Below, one piece after another: positions 27,967-36,949 of a DNA stretch of 64,000 bases. The stretch spans positions 4,567,318 through 4,631,317 of the forward strand of contig NZ_CP150886.1 of assembly GCF_038050375.1 (NCBI RefSeq). Reading direction: 5' to 3'. The notes beneath the pieces are model-generated. The model searched no databases and was not told the DNA's origin. It saw only the letters and a program-made list of their open reading frames with translations. The translations under genes were made by a program, and so were the position numbers. Every line of letters starts with the position of its first letter. The first letter of the stretch is position 1. This DNA is from Okeanomitos corallinicola TIOX110 (GTDB lineage Bacteria; Cyanobacteriota; Cyanobacteriia; Cyanobacteriales; Nostocaceae).

Positions 27967-30900
27967 TTAATGTATTCCGCAGAAAGGATCGCGTTCTTTA
28001 TCAATTTCGTTGGGTTGTAGTTCTAATTCTGCGCGATAAACACATCCTGCTTCTTGTAAACATTCTTGATTATGCGATGTCCAATAGGGTACTTCACCGG
28101 CGTGCATTCTTAATATACCTTTGTGATCAAGTGTGACATGATATTGGCAGGGATAATCTGTGCTAATTTCTGGTTTAGTTAATGCACCTATTCTGATCCA
28201 TTTTTTGGTGTTGGTTTCGCTATCAGTTTGATAAATATAAAAGGTGTGTTGATCATTTTGGGGAAAGGGAGGTAATGGGTTACTAATTAAGCCTTTTCCT
28301 GGTTCGTTTACTCCATCTTGTAAATAGTGAAACGTTTGTAGAGATTGATCTTTATTGTTATCAACTGCAAATACTAAATGATAGGCATTTGGTTGATCAA
28401 CTGTAGCTGATTCTAATACATTGATGGCTATATCACCATCTTTTAAATCTTGATGTGGTTGTTCAACAGCGATATTCCATGTTAATTGTCCGTCGGTAAA
28501 TAAATCTACTGATTCTGAATTTTCAGATATAACTGAATTGATGTTAATTCCTGGTACATCTATTAAATAATGGGGACTACCTTGAGAAAGTAAAACACTA
28601 AATTGCAAGGTTTGATCTATTTCAAATTGAACTTTAATTTTTTTGAGAAATTCTGGTTCTTCCATTCCTAATTTCTCCATTAAATTTTTACCATCAAAGC
28701 TACCCCAAAGTCTTAATTCTCCATCTTCGTAGTCTTGACGATAGATAATATTTGTTAATTGGATACCTTGCCAATTTGTTCGCACTTTGGCGACACTTTC
28801 CCATGATGCAAGTTGATAAAGTTCTTGTCCAGCGTTAAATATGGCTAGGAGTTCGTTACTTTGGGTTTTACGTTTAAAGTTGCAAGGTAAGTAATAAAAT
28901 AGGTTTTTGACATCTATTTCTAGTTGGTTTGCACCCTTACGTAAAAGACTTTTTGATTCTTCGGGATCAAATCTTAATCTTCTTAATTTTTCAGCGTAAC
29001 AAGCACCAGCAGAAGTTGCTAATTTGGTGAATTCTAACACAAAGGTAATGCGTTCTGGGTTCCAAACAAAGTAAGGCGATTTGCTAAATTCTTGGTAAAT
29101 ATATTTTTGCACTAAGTCTAAATTGCAAGTTTTACCAGAGAGAATTAACCAATCTACTTTTTGTTTATTGTCTGTATTTAAACGGCTTTCCATTAAACCT
29201 TTAGCAATACCAATTGCTTCTTTAATGGCGGAAATTGCAGACCGTTCAAATTGCTGACTATCTAATGTAATAGAAATGGCATCAGGGATAATAATTTGAC
29301 ATTTAATGGCACTTTGGGTGAGGAGTTCATTAATTTGTTGTTCTTCCAGGGTGAAGGTTAATAAAGAACCATCTCCTGGTAATTTTTGTCCTAATTTAAG
29401 TTTGGCAGTTTCGGCATAATCCCACAATGTGTAAAATGTTTGTAGTCTTTGGGGTGCTTGTTGCCAACGGGTTGGTAAGACTTTTTCGGCTGTGTCTAAG
29501 GCATCTTTAAAAGCTACGTCACCTTCAGGATTTTCTTTATCTACACATTTTAATAAACTACCACTTTTGAATTTACCATCTTCTAAAAAGCGTTCATTTA
29601 ATTCTGAACTAATTAAGTCTTCGAGTTTATCGCTTTCGATATCACCGTTGGTTATTGCTGTTAAGAGAGAATCAGCGATGGCAATTTTTAAAAGTCGGAA
29701 TATTCGTAAGGTAATTAATTCACCACCTAGTTGTAAATGTCCCGAAGAACCTAACAATTTTGGGGTGAGTTTATAGTATCTTCCTCCTAAACCCCTGTCT
29801 TCATTATCAGCAAAATAAGGGGTTTTATCTTCTAATGTTAATTCGATTAATGCTAGGTCTGTAGTTCCCCCACCGATATCTAAAACTAGAACATTTTGTG
29901 ACCATTTATTTTTTTCTTGGCGACAACGAGTTTTAAAAGATTCAATGCCAATATTTAAGTTGCCACCAAATTCTCGCCAGAGGAAAAAGATAGCTACAGA
30001 AACTGCTTCATCATAGGCAGTTTGTACATCATCAATTCCTAATTCTTCCACTAAGGCTTTAATTTCTTTCCGCACTACTGGAGGTGCAACGGTTGGATAG
30101 GTGAAAACTCCTGTTAATAAATCACCTTCGGAAAATCTTCTTCTAGCACGTTGACGATAATCTTCTGTTAATTCTATTAAATGCGCCCATGCTGCTTGAA
30201 TTAATTGATTAACTTCTATATTATTTTCTTCTTCATTTAGGATAATTGGGAAAGTGCGATTTTGACCAAAATAACGTTTGGGGGAGTGATGAAATCTGCT
30301 GATAATATCTTTAACTGAGGTAATTGTACCTTGAGCGATCGCTTTTTTTCTATTATCCCTTGCTTCCCTTCCCATTTGTAATTTTAAAGGTGCAATTTCT
30401 GAAACTTCCATTTCACTGGGAATTTCTGTTTCCCTTCTGTTAATATCTAAAACCACAGGAATTAAATTTTGTGATTCTAAAGTGGGAACTCGAAAAACTT
30501 CATGATAGATTTGATAAAGTTTTTTGCTAACAGCGCGACGAAATCTGTCACTATTTCCTAAACATAATTCAATTTGGCGAATAGCTTCTAAAAATATTTC
30601 TTTGTTATCACTTTCAAAAACTTCGCTTAATTCTTCTGGTTCAATTTCTAAGTTTTTACTAATATTAGCAATAAACTTTTCCCACTCATTCACTCCTATA
30701 TCTGGTAAAGCTGAATCCCCAGGAGAATTTAACCATTCTGCTAACCGCTGACGCAATCTTAATTCCTGTTCTCTGGGTAAAATTTCGGCAATTGGTACTT
30801 CTATAGGATCAAAAAGTGTAACTGTGGAATTAGAAGTTCCAAAATCTACCGCAAACCAACCAGGAAATCTTTTTTGGGGTTTTTCATTGAGTTTTTCACT

Positions 30901-31371
30901 CAGTTGTTGACTTAATTTATTTAGATAGGTATCTAATTCAAAAGGATTCATAGTTTTATTTATGGTTGTTGTTGTTTCAAAATCAGGTGTAAACCAAAGA
31001 TTACAGGAAACGCCTAAATTCTTACGAATAGACAATATTGGTTTTCCTGTTACATCAGAATCAAAATACTCGACAATCACTTGTAGGTCACAATTAACTT
31101 TTTCGGTTAAAGGTTTTTCTAACTGATAAGAACTTTGACCTAGTTGACATAAATTAGAGATTTTCTGAGGTGTTGTAGAGTTAAAGTATTTATATCTTTT
31201 TTGAATTTCTGCTGCTAATTCTGTCGGTGTTCCTTTAACGCTACAAGTAATACTAGAAATATGAGGAATATTACTATTAGTAGCGATAATTTGGATAGCA
31301 GGTAAATCCAAACTTTGATTTTCTTTAACTCTGAGTTGATATTTAGGTGGAAGCCGAATTTCCACAGGCAT
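27967..31371 (-). CDS. SrfB-like giant actin/Hsp70-fold ATPase
   Basis: 1134 residues from the ATG at 31371; a start at 31422 would add 17 residues that are mere translation of STRR repeats. Residues 1 to about 165 are beta-rich. The actin/Hsp70 ATPase signatures follow: WFAVDFGTSNSTVTLFDP (phosphate-1, about residue 177), VLVLDIGGGTTDLALIEL (phosphate-2, about 499), and DWLILSGKTCNLDLVQKYIY (adenosine loop). Large inserts separate these, and a beta-rich C-terminal about 350 residues follow. The layout matches my memory of the SrfB virulence-factor-like family, whose function is unknown. It is encoded downstream of a dynamin-like SrfC-type GTPase, as in enterobacterial srfABC. Confidence 0.75.
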   Translation of the reverse strand: MPVEIRLPPKYQLRVKENQSLDLPAIQIIATNSNIPHISSITCSVKGTPTELAAEIQKRYKYFNSTTPQKISNLCQLGQSSYQLEKPLTEKVNCDLQVIVEYFDSDVTGKPILSIRKNLGVSCNLWFTPDFETTTTINKTMNPFELDTYLNKLSQQLSEKLNEKPQKRFPGWFAVDFGTSNSTVTLFDPIEVPIAEILPREQELRLRQRLAEWLNSPGDSALPDIGVNEWEKFIANISKNLEIEPEELSEVFESDNKEIFLEAIRQIELCLGNSDRFRRAVSKKLYQIYHEVFRVPTLESQNLIPVVLDINRRETEIPSEMEVSEIAPLKLQMGREARDNRKKAIAQGTITSVKDIISRFHHSPKRYFGQNRTFPIILNEEENNIEVNQLIQAAWAHLIELTEDYRQRARRRFSEGDLLTGVFTYPTVAPPVVRKEIKALVEELGIDDVQTAYDEAVSVAIFFLWREFGGNLNIGIESFKTRCRQEKNKWSQNVLVLDIGGGTTDLALIELTLEDKTPYFADNEDRGLGGRYYKLTPKLLGSSGHLQLGGELITLRIFRLLKIAIADSLLTAITNGDIESDKLEDLISSELNERFLEDGKFKSGSLLKCVDKENPEGDVAFKDALDTAEKVLPTRWQQAPQRLQTFYTLWDYAETAKLKLGQKLPGDGSLLTFTLEEQQINELLTQSAIKCQIIIPDAISITLDSQQFERSAISAIKEAIGIAKGLMESRLNTDNKQKVDWLILSGKTCNLDLVQKYIYQEFSKSPYFVWNPERITFVLEFTKLATSAGACYAEKLRRLRFDPEESKSLLRKGANQLEIDVKNLFYYLPCNFKRKTQSNELLAIFNAGQELYQLASWESVAKVRTNWQGIQLTNIIYRQDYEDGELRLWGSFDGKNLMEKLGMEEPEFLKKIKVQFEIDQTLQFSVLLSQGSPHYLIDVPGININSVISENSESVDLFTDGQLTWNIAVEQPHQDLKDGDIAINVLESATVDQPNAYHLVFAVDNNKDQSLQTFHYLQDGVNEPGKGLISNPLPPFPQNDQHTFYIYQTDSETNTKKWIRIGALTKPEISTDYPCQYHVTLDHKGILRMHAGEVPYWTSHNQECLQEAGCVYRAELELQPNEIDKERDPFCGIH

Positions 31372-31392
31372 AATGTGAACAGGTGAGAGGGA

Positions 31393-31468
31393 ACAGGTGA
31401 CAGGTGACAGTAAATAAAGCAACCAGTTACTAATGACTAATAACTAATAACTAATAACTAATAACTAA
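31393..31468. repeat. STRR heptamers between the SrfB-like and dynamin-like genes
   Basis: ACAGGTGACAGGTGACAG at 31393-31410, then about five AACTAAT units at 31430-31468. The second block abuts the stop codon of the dynamin-like gene. Confidence 0.85.
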
Positions 31469-34027
31469 TTAAAAATACTCATAAATATCGCTTTCCTTAA
31501 TTGAAGCAATATCAGCAAGAATTTCTAACCAAGTAGGAATTGCTAATTCTGGGGTGGAATCTCCAGCAGCAATATATCTGAGAAGTTCTTCTTGTTTAGA
31601 TAGGTTTTGCAAACTAGGAATTATTTGATCTAAAATTCCTTCTAATTCTGCGTTTACTTGTTGATTAACTTCACTGACATATTGAACGAGATGTAAACTA
31701 GCACTAGCCATAATTTCATCACGTAGTCGTAATACAAAAAGTTGATGATTTGCAGCACGAGATGGGTTTTGATTTCTCTCAGGAGACCAATCAAATATTT
31801 GCCCAATATTGTGTTTTTCATCCCTTCTGGCTAGGGGAAACATGATGTCTGGAGAGATGGATTTATCTTGATGATTAATTTCCACAATAATCGCTTCTTT
31901 CCATTGATTTGGGTCACATCCTAAGAGGAGTTTATAAAATAAATCGGCGGCTTCAACTCCAAATTTATCTTCAATTAATTCTTCTGTTTTAGAATTGAGA
32001 ATTTCCTGGAGTTTTTCCCGTTCTAAAACTAATTGATGGGCCAATTTATTCAATAAATCTACCACAGCTTGACGAATGCGATCGCGGGCAAAATCTTCTA
32101 ATTCTTGAACTGTTTTTTCAAACTCTGGATAAAAATCATCACTCTTGGTCGGAATTGAATTATTGATCCTATTTCCTCGATCAAATAATTTACCAGCCGC
32201 ACCTTTAGATTCAGCTAAGGTAATTGTCCCATTTTGAGCCTTATTAAATAATAAAGTCCATTGATGCCAATTGAGAATTCTATACGTTAATTCATCTTTG
32301 ATAACATCACTAACTACCACTCCTCGTCTATCTTTCAGAGGTTCTTTACCTAATTCTTTCTGAAAGTTTCTGTAGGTTTTATCTAAACTTTCAATTGCCA
32401 AACGTAACTCAATAAATGCTGGACTATCGGCTGCGGGTATGCCTTGTTCATGGATTTCAGCGATGATATCTTTTAACAGTTCCTGCTGTTGATGAATGAC
32501 ATCAGCCGCCCTACGGGTATCTTCATATAATTGTTTTAAACCATGGGTAGAAACATGATTTTGAATCAATTCTCTGAGTTTACTAACTCCCCCATCTTGG
32601 GCAAAATAACCTAACTGTCTACCTAAAGGATTTTTCGGTTCATGTGTTAATAATTTCTCGCTTAATTTACCCCATTTTTCTTGTAATTTTTTGGAACGTT
32701 CCAGATAATCAGGATAATCTAAATTAGCTAAAAATTGTTCTGAACCAGCTTTCACAGTTGTGGAACGTTTAGATAATTCCGCTAAACCTAACAAGGGTGA
32801 TAATAAAACAATTCTGTCTTTTTGATTTGTAAAAGCATCTGCACCATCAATAATAGTTTGCAGAACTTTTAACTTCTGAAAAATTGCCTCAGTTTGTAAA
32901 GGTTGAGAATTAGGATGATCTTCAATTAAAAAATCTAGAACTCTTTCCCCACCTTCACTATCTAAAGGTAATTGATCAAATCTTCCCACACCGACCAGAA
33001 TTAAATCTTTTAAATCCTGTCCTGGACGTTGTTGCTGCATCATGGTAAATATTCTGTTAGCGCGATCGCTCCCCGGTGATTTACCATTTAATAAAACTAA
33101 AATTGTCTGTACCTGTGCCAATTCTCGCAATGATAAAAACGTATCCCTTGCACCAGAATTAGCCGCACCCAAACCAGGAAAATCTAATAATACAAATTCA
33201 TCAGCACCAGCTAAATCCCAAATTTCCCTGGATATTTTTACCTGAATATCAACACGACGAATTAGATGAAAACTGTTTTGTAATAATTGAGTTTGGAGAA
33301 TTTGCGGCGCACTAGGTAAACGAATATGTGCAGGTGGTAAATCTTCAAATTTCAAAGATTGAATCGCCATTGGTAATTCAATCAGTTGTAAACCTTCCTT
33401 AGCGGTAGCTGCATCAATGTGATAATGCTTACCACATAAAGCCTCACCATAGGCTTGATAAGCCCGTAAAAATAAGACTAACTCCCGTAAAAGATAGCGT
33501 AATTCTAGATTATTTGAACTGTTCCAAGCTTCCTCACACCAGTTAGAAATATCCTTACCAGTTTTGATTTTAGCAACTTGCAAAGATGGTAAACCTGCGG
33601 ACACAGCGCGACGGTTTGCCTCTGCTAACATGAAATGTAAACACTCATTTACCCCTTCATGGGATAAATATTCAACAGTGTAATTATCTATTTGAGTTGT
33701 AACAAAACCATCTTGTGGTTTAATATGAATAGCGGTGACATTTCCGGTTGTGGGATTTTCACTCACCGGTAAAGCATCTGCATAGCCAATTAAACTACCT
33801 AAAAGTAAACTTTTACCGCTACTAAATTCACCCATCACACCAATTTTCACAGGTGAAGCGGCCAGTTCCATTGTCTTTTGTGCAGCCTCTCGCAAGCCCA
33901 TGAGACAGTCATCCAGGCTAGTTGGAACCCAATCTTCTTGTTGGGAGGGACGTTGGGGTACAGAGTCAATTTTGCGGAGGATAAACTCACCGTACTCTTT
34001 AAACCTGGTTAGTTTGTCTAGTTCCAT
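31469..34027 (-). CDS. Dynamin-like large GTPase (SrfC-like)
   Basis: 852 residues. The P-loop is KIGVMGEFSSGKSLLLGSLI (G1, about residues 62-81), switch-I threonine probably in NPTTGNVTAI, G3 is LLDFPGLGAANSG near residue 282, and a G4-like VGVGRFDQL follows. After the GTPase domain comes a long helical part (QELLKDIIAEIHEQG, FARDRIRQAVVDLLNKLAHQ) like dynamin stalks. No membrane helix is evident, so any membrane contact would be peripheral. First gene of the operon; the following SrfB-like ATPase and 366-residue protein are on the same strand. Bacterial dynamins remodel membranes, some in phage defence; which applies here is unknown. Confidence 0.8.
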   Translation of the reverse strand: MELDKLTRFKEYGEFILRKIDSVPQRPSQQEDWVPTSLDDCLMGLREAAQKTMELAASPVKIGVMGEFSSGKSLLLGSLIGYADALPVSENPTTGNVTAIHIKPQDGFVTTQIDNYTVEYLSHEGVNECLHFMLAEANRRAVSAGLPSLQVAKIKTGKDISNWCEEAWNSSNNLELRYLLRELVLFLRAYQAYGEALCGKHYHIDAATAKEGLQLIELPMAIQSLKFEDLPPAHIRLPSAPQILQTQLLQNSFHLIRRVDIQVKISREIWDLAGADEFVLLDFPGLGAANSGARDTFLSLRELAQVQTILVLLNGKSPGSDRANRIFTMMQQQRPGQDLKDLILVGVGRFDQLPLDSEGGERVLDFLIEDHPNSQPLQTEAIFQKLKVLQTIIDGADAFTNQKDRIVLLSPLLGLAELSKRSTTVKAGSEQFLANLDYPDYLERSKKLQEKWGKLSEKLLTHEPKNPLGRQLGYFAQDGGVSKLRELIQNHVSTHGLKQLYEDTRRAADVIHQQQELLKDIIAEIHEQGIPAADSPAFIELRLAIESLDKTYRNFQKELGKEPLKDRRGVVVSDVIKDELTYRILNWHQWTLLFNKAQNGTITLAESKGAAGKLFDRGNRINNSIPTKSDDFYPEFEKTVQELEDFARDRIRQAVVDLLNKLAHQLVLEREKLQEILNSKTEELIEDKFGVEAADLFYKLLLGCDPNQWKEAIIVEINHQDKSISPDIMFPLARRDEKHNIGQIFDWSPERNQNPSRAANHQLFVLRLRDEIMASASLHLVQYVSEVNQQVNAELEGILDQIIPSLQNLSKQEELLRYIAAGDSTPELAIPTWLEILADIASIKESDIYEYF

Positions 34028-34195
34028 ATAGTTGTTTCTGTCTAATCATTTTATCTGTGGGTTATAGCACAAAAAATGAAAACCTCCACTACTGATGCAA
34101 CAAGGTGACAGGTGATAGGGGGTAGGTGACAGGTGATTGGGAAACCTCATCACCAAAAAACCCTACACCCATTCTTAACACTTAAACTTCCATAA

Positions 34196-34390
34196 TCATG
34201 GGTACTTAATTGACTCTTGATTATCAGCAGATTTCACAGAGGAATCAGATAAAGGTTCTCCATACTGCTGGAAACCATGTCTTCTAAACAAACGTAGATT
34301 TTGAGGTAAAATTGCGATCGCTAACTGAGAAACTGGGAATTTTTTAGCTGCTTCGCGAGCGGAATAAATTATTTTGTGAAAAGGTATTTA
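34196..34390 (-). pseudogene. C-terminal fragment of an unidentified gene
   Basis: Read leftward, an open segment encodes IYSAREAAKKFPVSQLAIAI, a linker, LRLFRRHGFQQYGEPL and an end KSADNQESIKYP with TGA at 34196-34198. The RLFRRHGFQ.YGEP segment resembles the C-terminus of GNAT acetyltransferases. The frame is closed by TAA upstream near 34390 and has no start, so it is a remnant. The identification is weak. Confidence 0.35.
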
Positions 34391-34473
34391 CACTGATCAT
34401 ATTTAAATAAAACTTTTTTTAGTCAATATATTATTATACCATTTCTTTATGAGGATGCGCTTTATTCGCGGAT

Positions 34474-34501
34474 GTAGAGACGTTCCATGGAACCTCTCTA
34501 C
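34474..34501. repeat. Dispersed palindromic repeat
   Basis: GTAGAGACGTTCCATGGAAC followed by CTCTCTAC; the arms pair with a single mismatch. This GTAGAGACGTT... palindrome is a well-known cyanobacterial interspersed repeat and can fold into a long hairpin. Confidence 0.7.
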
Positions 34502-34570
34502 GGTATTTATTTGGCGCAACTTTACACAGAATTGGTATTACATAAATCAATAAATATAAAAGATATGATT

Positions 34571-34605
34571 TTTCTCACCCAGAGGCGCAGAGGACGCAGA
34601 GGAAA
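34571..34605. repeat. CGCAGAGG-type intergenic repeat
   Basis: CAGAGGCGCAGAGGACGCAG and flanking bases, tandem CGCAGAGG units of the dispersed family also seen near 15000, 24664 and 52100. Confidence 0.7.
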
Positions 34606-34656
34606 AGAAGTGTTATAATTGGTAAGTTATGGTTTTAATTTAGTGGATATAGCTAT

Positions 34657-35139
34657 ATGAATGATCAACTATATGAACAAGATTTTAACCTATGGCGAGA
34701 AACCGTCATTACACAAATCAAAGAAAAACATTTTCATGATATTGATTGGGAACATTTACTATTAGAACTCGATGATATGGGTAAATCGGAAAAACGGTCT
34801 TTCTTGAGTAATTTAACAATTTTAATTGCTCATTTACTCAAGTTAATTGTTCAATCTGATGCACCCGAAATGATGAAAGGTAGTTGGTACAGTTCTATTA
34901 CTGAACATCGGTTTAGAATTAAAAAAGATTTACAAGAAAATCCTTCATTCAAAAACTATTTAAAGGAAGTGATTGATGTTGCTTATGCTGATGCTAGAAA
35001 ACTGGCAATTAAAGAAGGTAAAAATGCTAAGTTAGGTGTGAGAAAACCAGATGAATCTGAATATCCTCTGGATTTACCTTTTAGTTTAGAACAATTATTA
35101 GATGATGATTTTTATGGAGATATGAATGGGGATAAATGA
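34657..35139 (+). CDS. DUF29-family protein
   Basis: 160 residues, the standard length of this cyanobacteria-rich family. The N-terminal pattern LYEQDFNLWRETVITQIKEK then IDWEHLLLELDDMGKSEKR is the DUF29 signature; the middle has LTILIAHLLKLIVQSD and the C-terminus a DLPFSLEQLLDDDF motif. Function unknown; probably an all-helical cytoplasmic protein. Solitary, with ATG 34657. Confidence 0.9.
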   Translation: MNDQLYEQDFNLWRETVITQIKEKHFHDIDWEHLLLELDDMGKSEKRSFLSNLTILIAHLLKLIVQSDAPEMMKGSWYSSITEHRFRIKKDLQENPSFKNYLKEVIDVAYADARKLAIKEGKNAKLGVRKPDESEYPLDLPFSLEQLLDDDFYGDMNGDK

Positions 35140-35210
35140 TAGCAATTGTATGGGAGTTTGCAATTTATTGATGTATTATATATAAGTAAGCAATAAGATT
35201 TATAAAAGCT

Positions 35211-35511
35211 ATGAAAGTGTGGTCTTATTTGCTTGTTTCTTTTGTTTGGTGGTGTTAATGCTGTAATTTTATCTGCAAAAGCTGAGGAAGTTTGTAAAGT
35301 TACTGATCCTACAGATACTCCTTTGAATGTAAGAGAAACCCCCAATGGTAAAATTATAAATCAATTAAAAAATGGCAAAGAAGTTTACATTCTGGAAATT
35401 GCCCATGATAATAAAGGAATAAGTTGGGCGAAAATTTCTGGTTATCACAATGGTAAATACAGGGTTTGGGGTTGGGTATTTAGAGAGTTTATCAGTTGCT
35501 ACAATCGCTAA
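35211..35511 (+). pseudogene. Secreted SH3-domain protein with a frameshift in the signal peptide
   Basis: From ATG 35211 the frame encodes MKVWSYLLVSFVWWC then stops. One frame away, from about 35233, the sequence LFLLFGGVNAVILSAKAEEV completes a signal peptide and continues into a bacterial SH3 domain (VTDPTDTPLNVRETPNGKII, then YILEIAHDNKGISWAKISG, WGWVFREFISC). Removing one base near 35232 fuses MKVWSYL to LFLLFGG. Otherwise translation must start at TTG 35233 (92 residues), which still gives a usable hydrophobic leader. Bacterial SH3 domains of this kind bind cell-wall peptides. Confidence 0.6.
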
Positions 35512-35688
35512 TTATAGAATTGTAATTCTAAAGGTTGAGAAGGAATAATAAACATTATTTTATTGTATCTTGACAATATAGTTAAATGTTTTTTAACCTT
35601 TGGTAGCGTATTAGATAAATACCACAAAGGAAATAAAAAGAGCGATCACAAATAGTCCATTTTCTATCTTTAATAAAGGAAAAACACT

Positions 35689-36408
35689 ATCAACACTCCA
35701 CCCCCCAACAACATCCCCTACTCCCACATTATTCACCTGAGTCATATAATTGACACAAATATACCCCAATGGCCTGGTGATCCAACAGTTAAATTTACTA
35801 CCGTTGCCCAAATCCCAGATCATGGTTATTACTTACGGGGGTTTTCCATCGGTGAACATAGTGCTACTCATATCAACGCCCCTAGTAGTTTTCACGGTAA
35901 CGGAATTAGTATTGACGAATATTCTGCACCATCTCTCGTAGTACCTGCGGTAGTTATAGATATCTGCAAACAAGCTACAGAGAACCCAGATTATCTGTTA
36001 ACTATCGCTGATATTCTAATTTGGGAAGCAGAAATTGGAGAAATTGCTCCAGATTCTACAGTTTTACTTTATACAGGCTGGCAACATAAATGGCTAGATA
36101 AAAACGCATTTTTAAACCAGGATGAAAAGGGAAATATGCACTTTCCAGGGTTTAGCAAAGACGCAACCCAGTTTTTAATTACAGAACGGCAAATTTCAGG
36201 AGTAGGAATTGATACTCACGGTGTAGATTCAGGACAGGAAACAAATTTTACTACCAATAGTTTAGTATTAGCAAAACCACGGATTGTCCTAGAAAACCTC
36301 ACCAACTTAAATCAACTTCCACCCCAAGGTACTACCCTAGTAATTGGTATTCTCAGACTCCGTGGTGGTTCTGGTTCTCCTGCTGCGGTAATGGCTTTTT
36401 TTAGTTAG
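35689..36408 (+). pseudogene. Cyclase-family (kynurenine formamidase-like) protein lacking a start codon
   Basis: The frame is open from 35677 to TAG at 36408 and reads as a complete metal-dependent cyclase: IIHLSHIIDTNIPQWPGDP, SIGEHSATHINAPSSFH (the H-x-x-T-H-x-D/N-x-P metal motif), LLYTGWQHKW, and GVGIDTHGVDSGQ. There is no ATG, GTG or TTG before the conserved region. An AAAGGA ribosome site (35675-35680) is followed after 8 bases by ATC at 35689, giving (M)NTPPPNNIPYSHIIHLSH. This looks like an ATG mutated to ATC. Rare ATC or ATT (35728) initiation cannot be excluded. Enzymes of this family hydrolyse N-formylkynurenine or related amides. Confidence 0.65.
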
Positions 36409-36564
36409 GTCAATAACTACTACTTTGGATATATTTCTAGATAGAATGCAGGAGTTTCTATATTAATTCTATATTAATTTTTCTGGCATTGGGAACAGGC
36501 TTGAATATATAACCAGTGTTAAAATCAAAAATAAGATCAAAGACATTCCTGAGTTAAATTGAAA

Positions 36565-36930
36565 ATGACAATTACCCTTAATCACACTATAGTACCTGCA
36601 AAAAATAAAGAAGCAGCAGCACGTTTCTTTGCTGAAATTTTTGGACTAAAAGTTGATGAACCAATTAGTCATTTTGCTGCTGTTCATCTTAATCATCAGC
36701 TAACTTTAGATTTTGCTGATAGAGAAAACTTTGAATCCCATCATTATGCTTTTCATGTTAATGATGAGGAATTTGATCAAATCTTTGCACGGGTTAAACA
36801 AGCGGGTTTAGAATACAGTAGCGACCCTATGCACCAAAATAAAGGTCAAATTAACCATAGCAATGGAGGTCGTGGCTTTTATTTTTATGACATTGATGGT
36901 CATAATTTGGAATTATTAACCCGTGTCTAG
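36565..36930 (+). CDS. VOC-superfamily (glyoxalase/dioxygenase-like) protein
   Basis: 121 residues from ATG 36565 (a TTG two codons earlier is possible). One VOC fold: LNHTIVPAKNKEAAARFFAE then VHLNHQLTLDFAD, YAFHVNDEEFDQIFARVKQA, and GGRGFYFYDIDGHNLELLTR. Metal ligands are likely His5 of LNHTIV, the His of HYAFHV and the Glu of NLELL. The activity (isomerase, extradiol dioxygenase or binding protein) cannot be decided. Convergent with the MltA-like gene. Confidence 0.88.
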   Translation: MTITLNHTIVPAKNKEAAARFFAEIFGLKVDEPISHFAAVHLNHQLTLDFADRENFESHHYAFHVNDEEFDQIFARVKQAGLEYSSDPMHQNKGQINHSNGGRGFYFYDIDGHNLELLTRV

Positions 36931-36949
36931 ATTTTCAGTGAGGGTATTT

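Larger units (their letters stand above)
34028..34656. other. Intergenic region with gene debris and several repeats
   Basis: 629 bases with no intact gene. It contains GGTGACA/GGTGATT heptamers (34102-34140), a fragment of a minus-strand gene (34196-34390), an imperfect 28-bp palindrome (34474-34501) and a CGCAGAG-type repeat (34571-34605). Confidence 0.6.

Noticed and set aside
31372-31422. Longer start of the SrfB-like protein at 31422
   Set aside because: The added residues are translated STRR heptamers.
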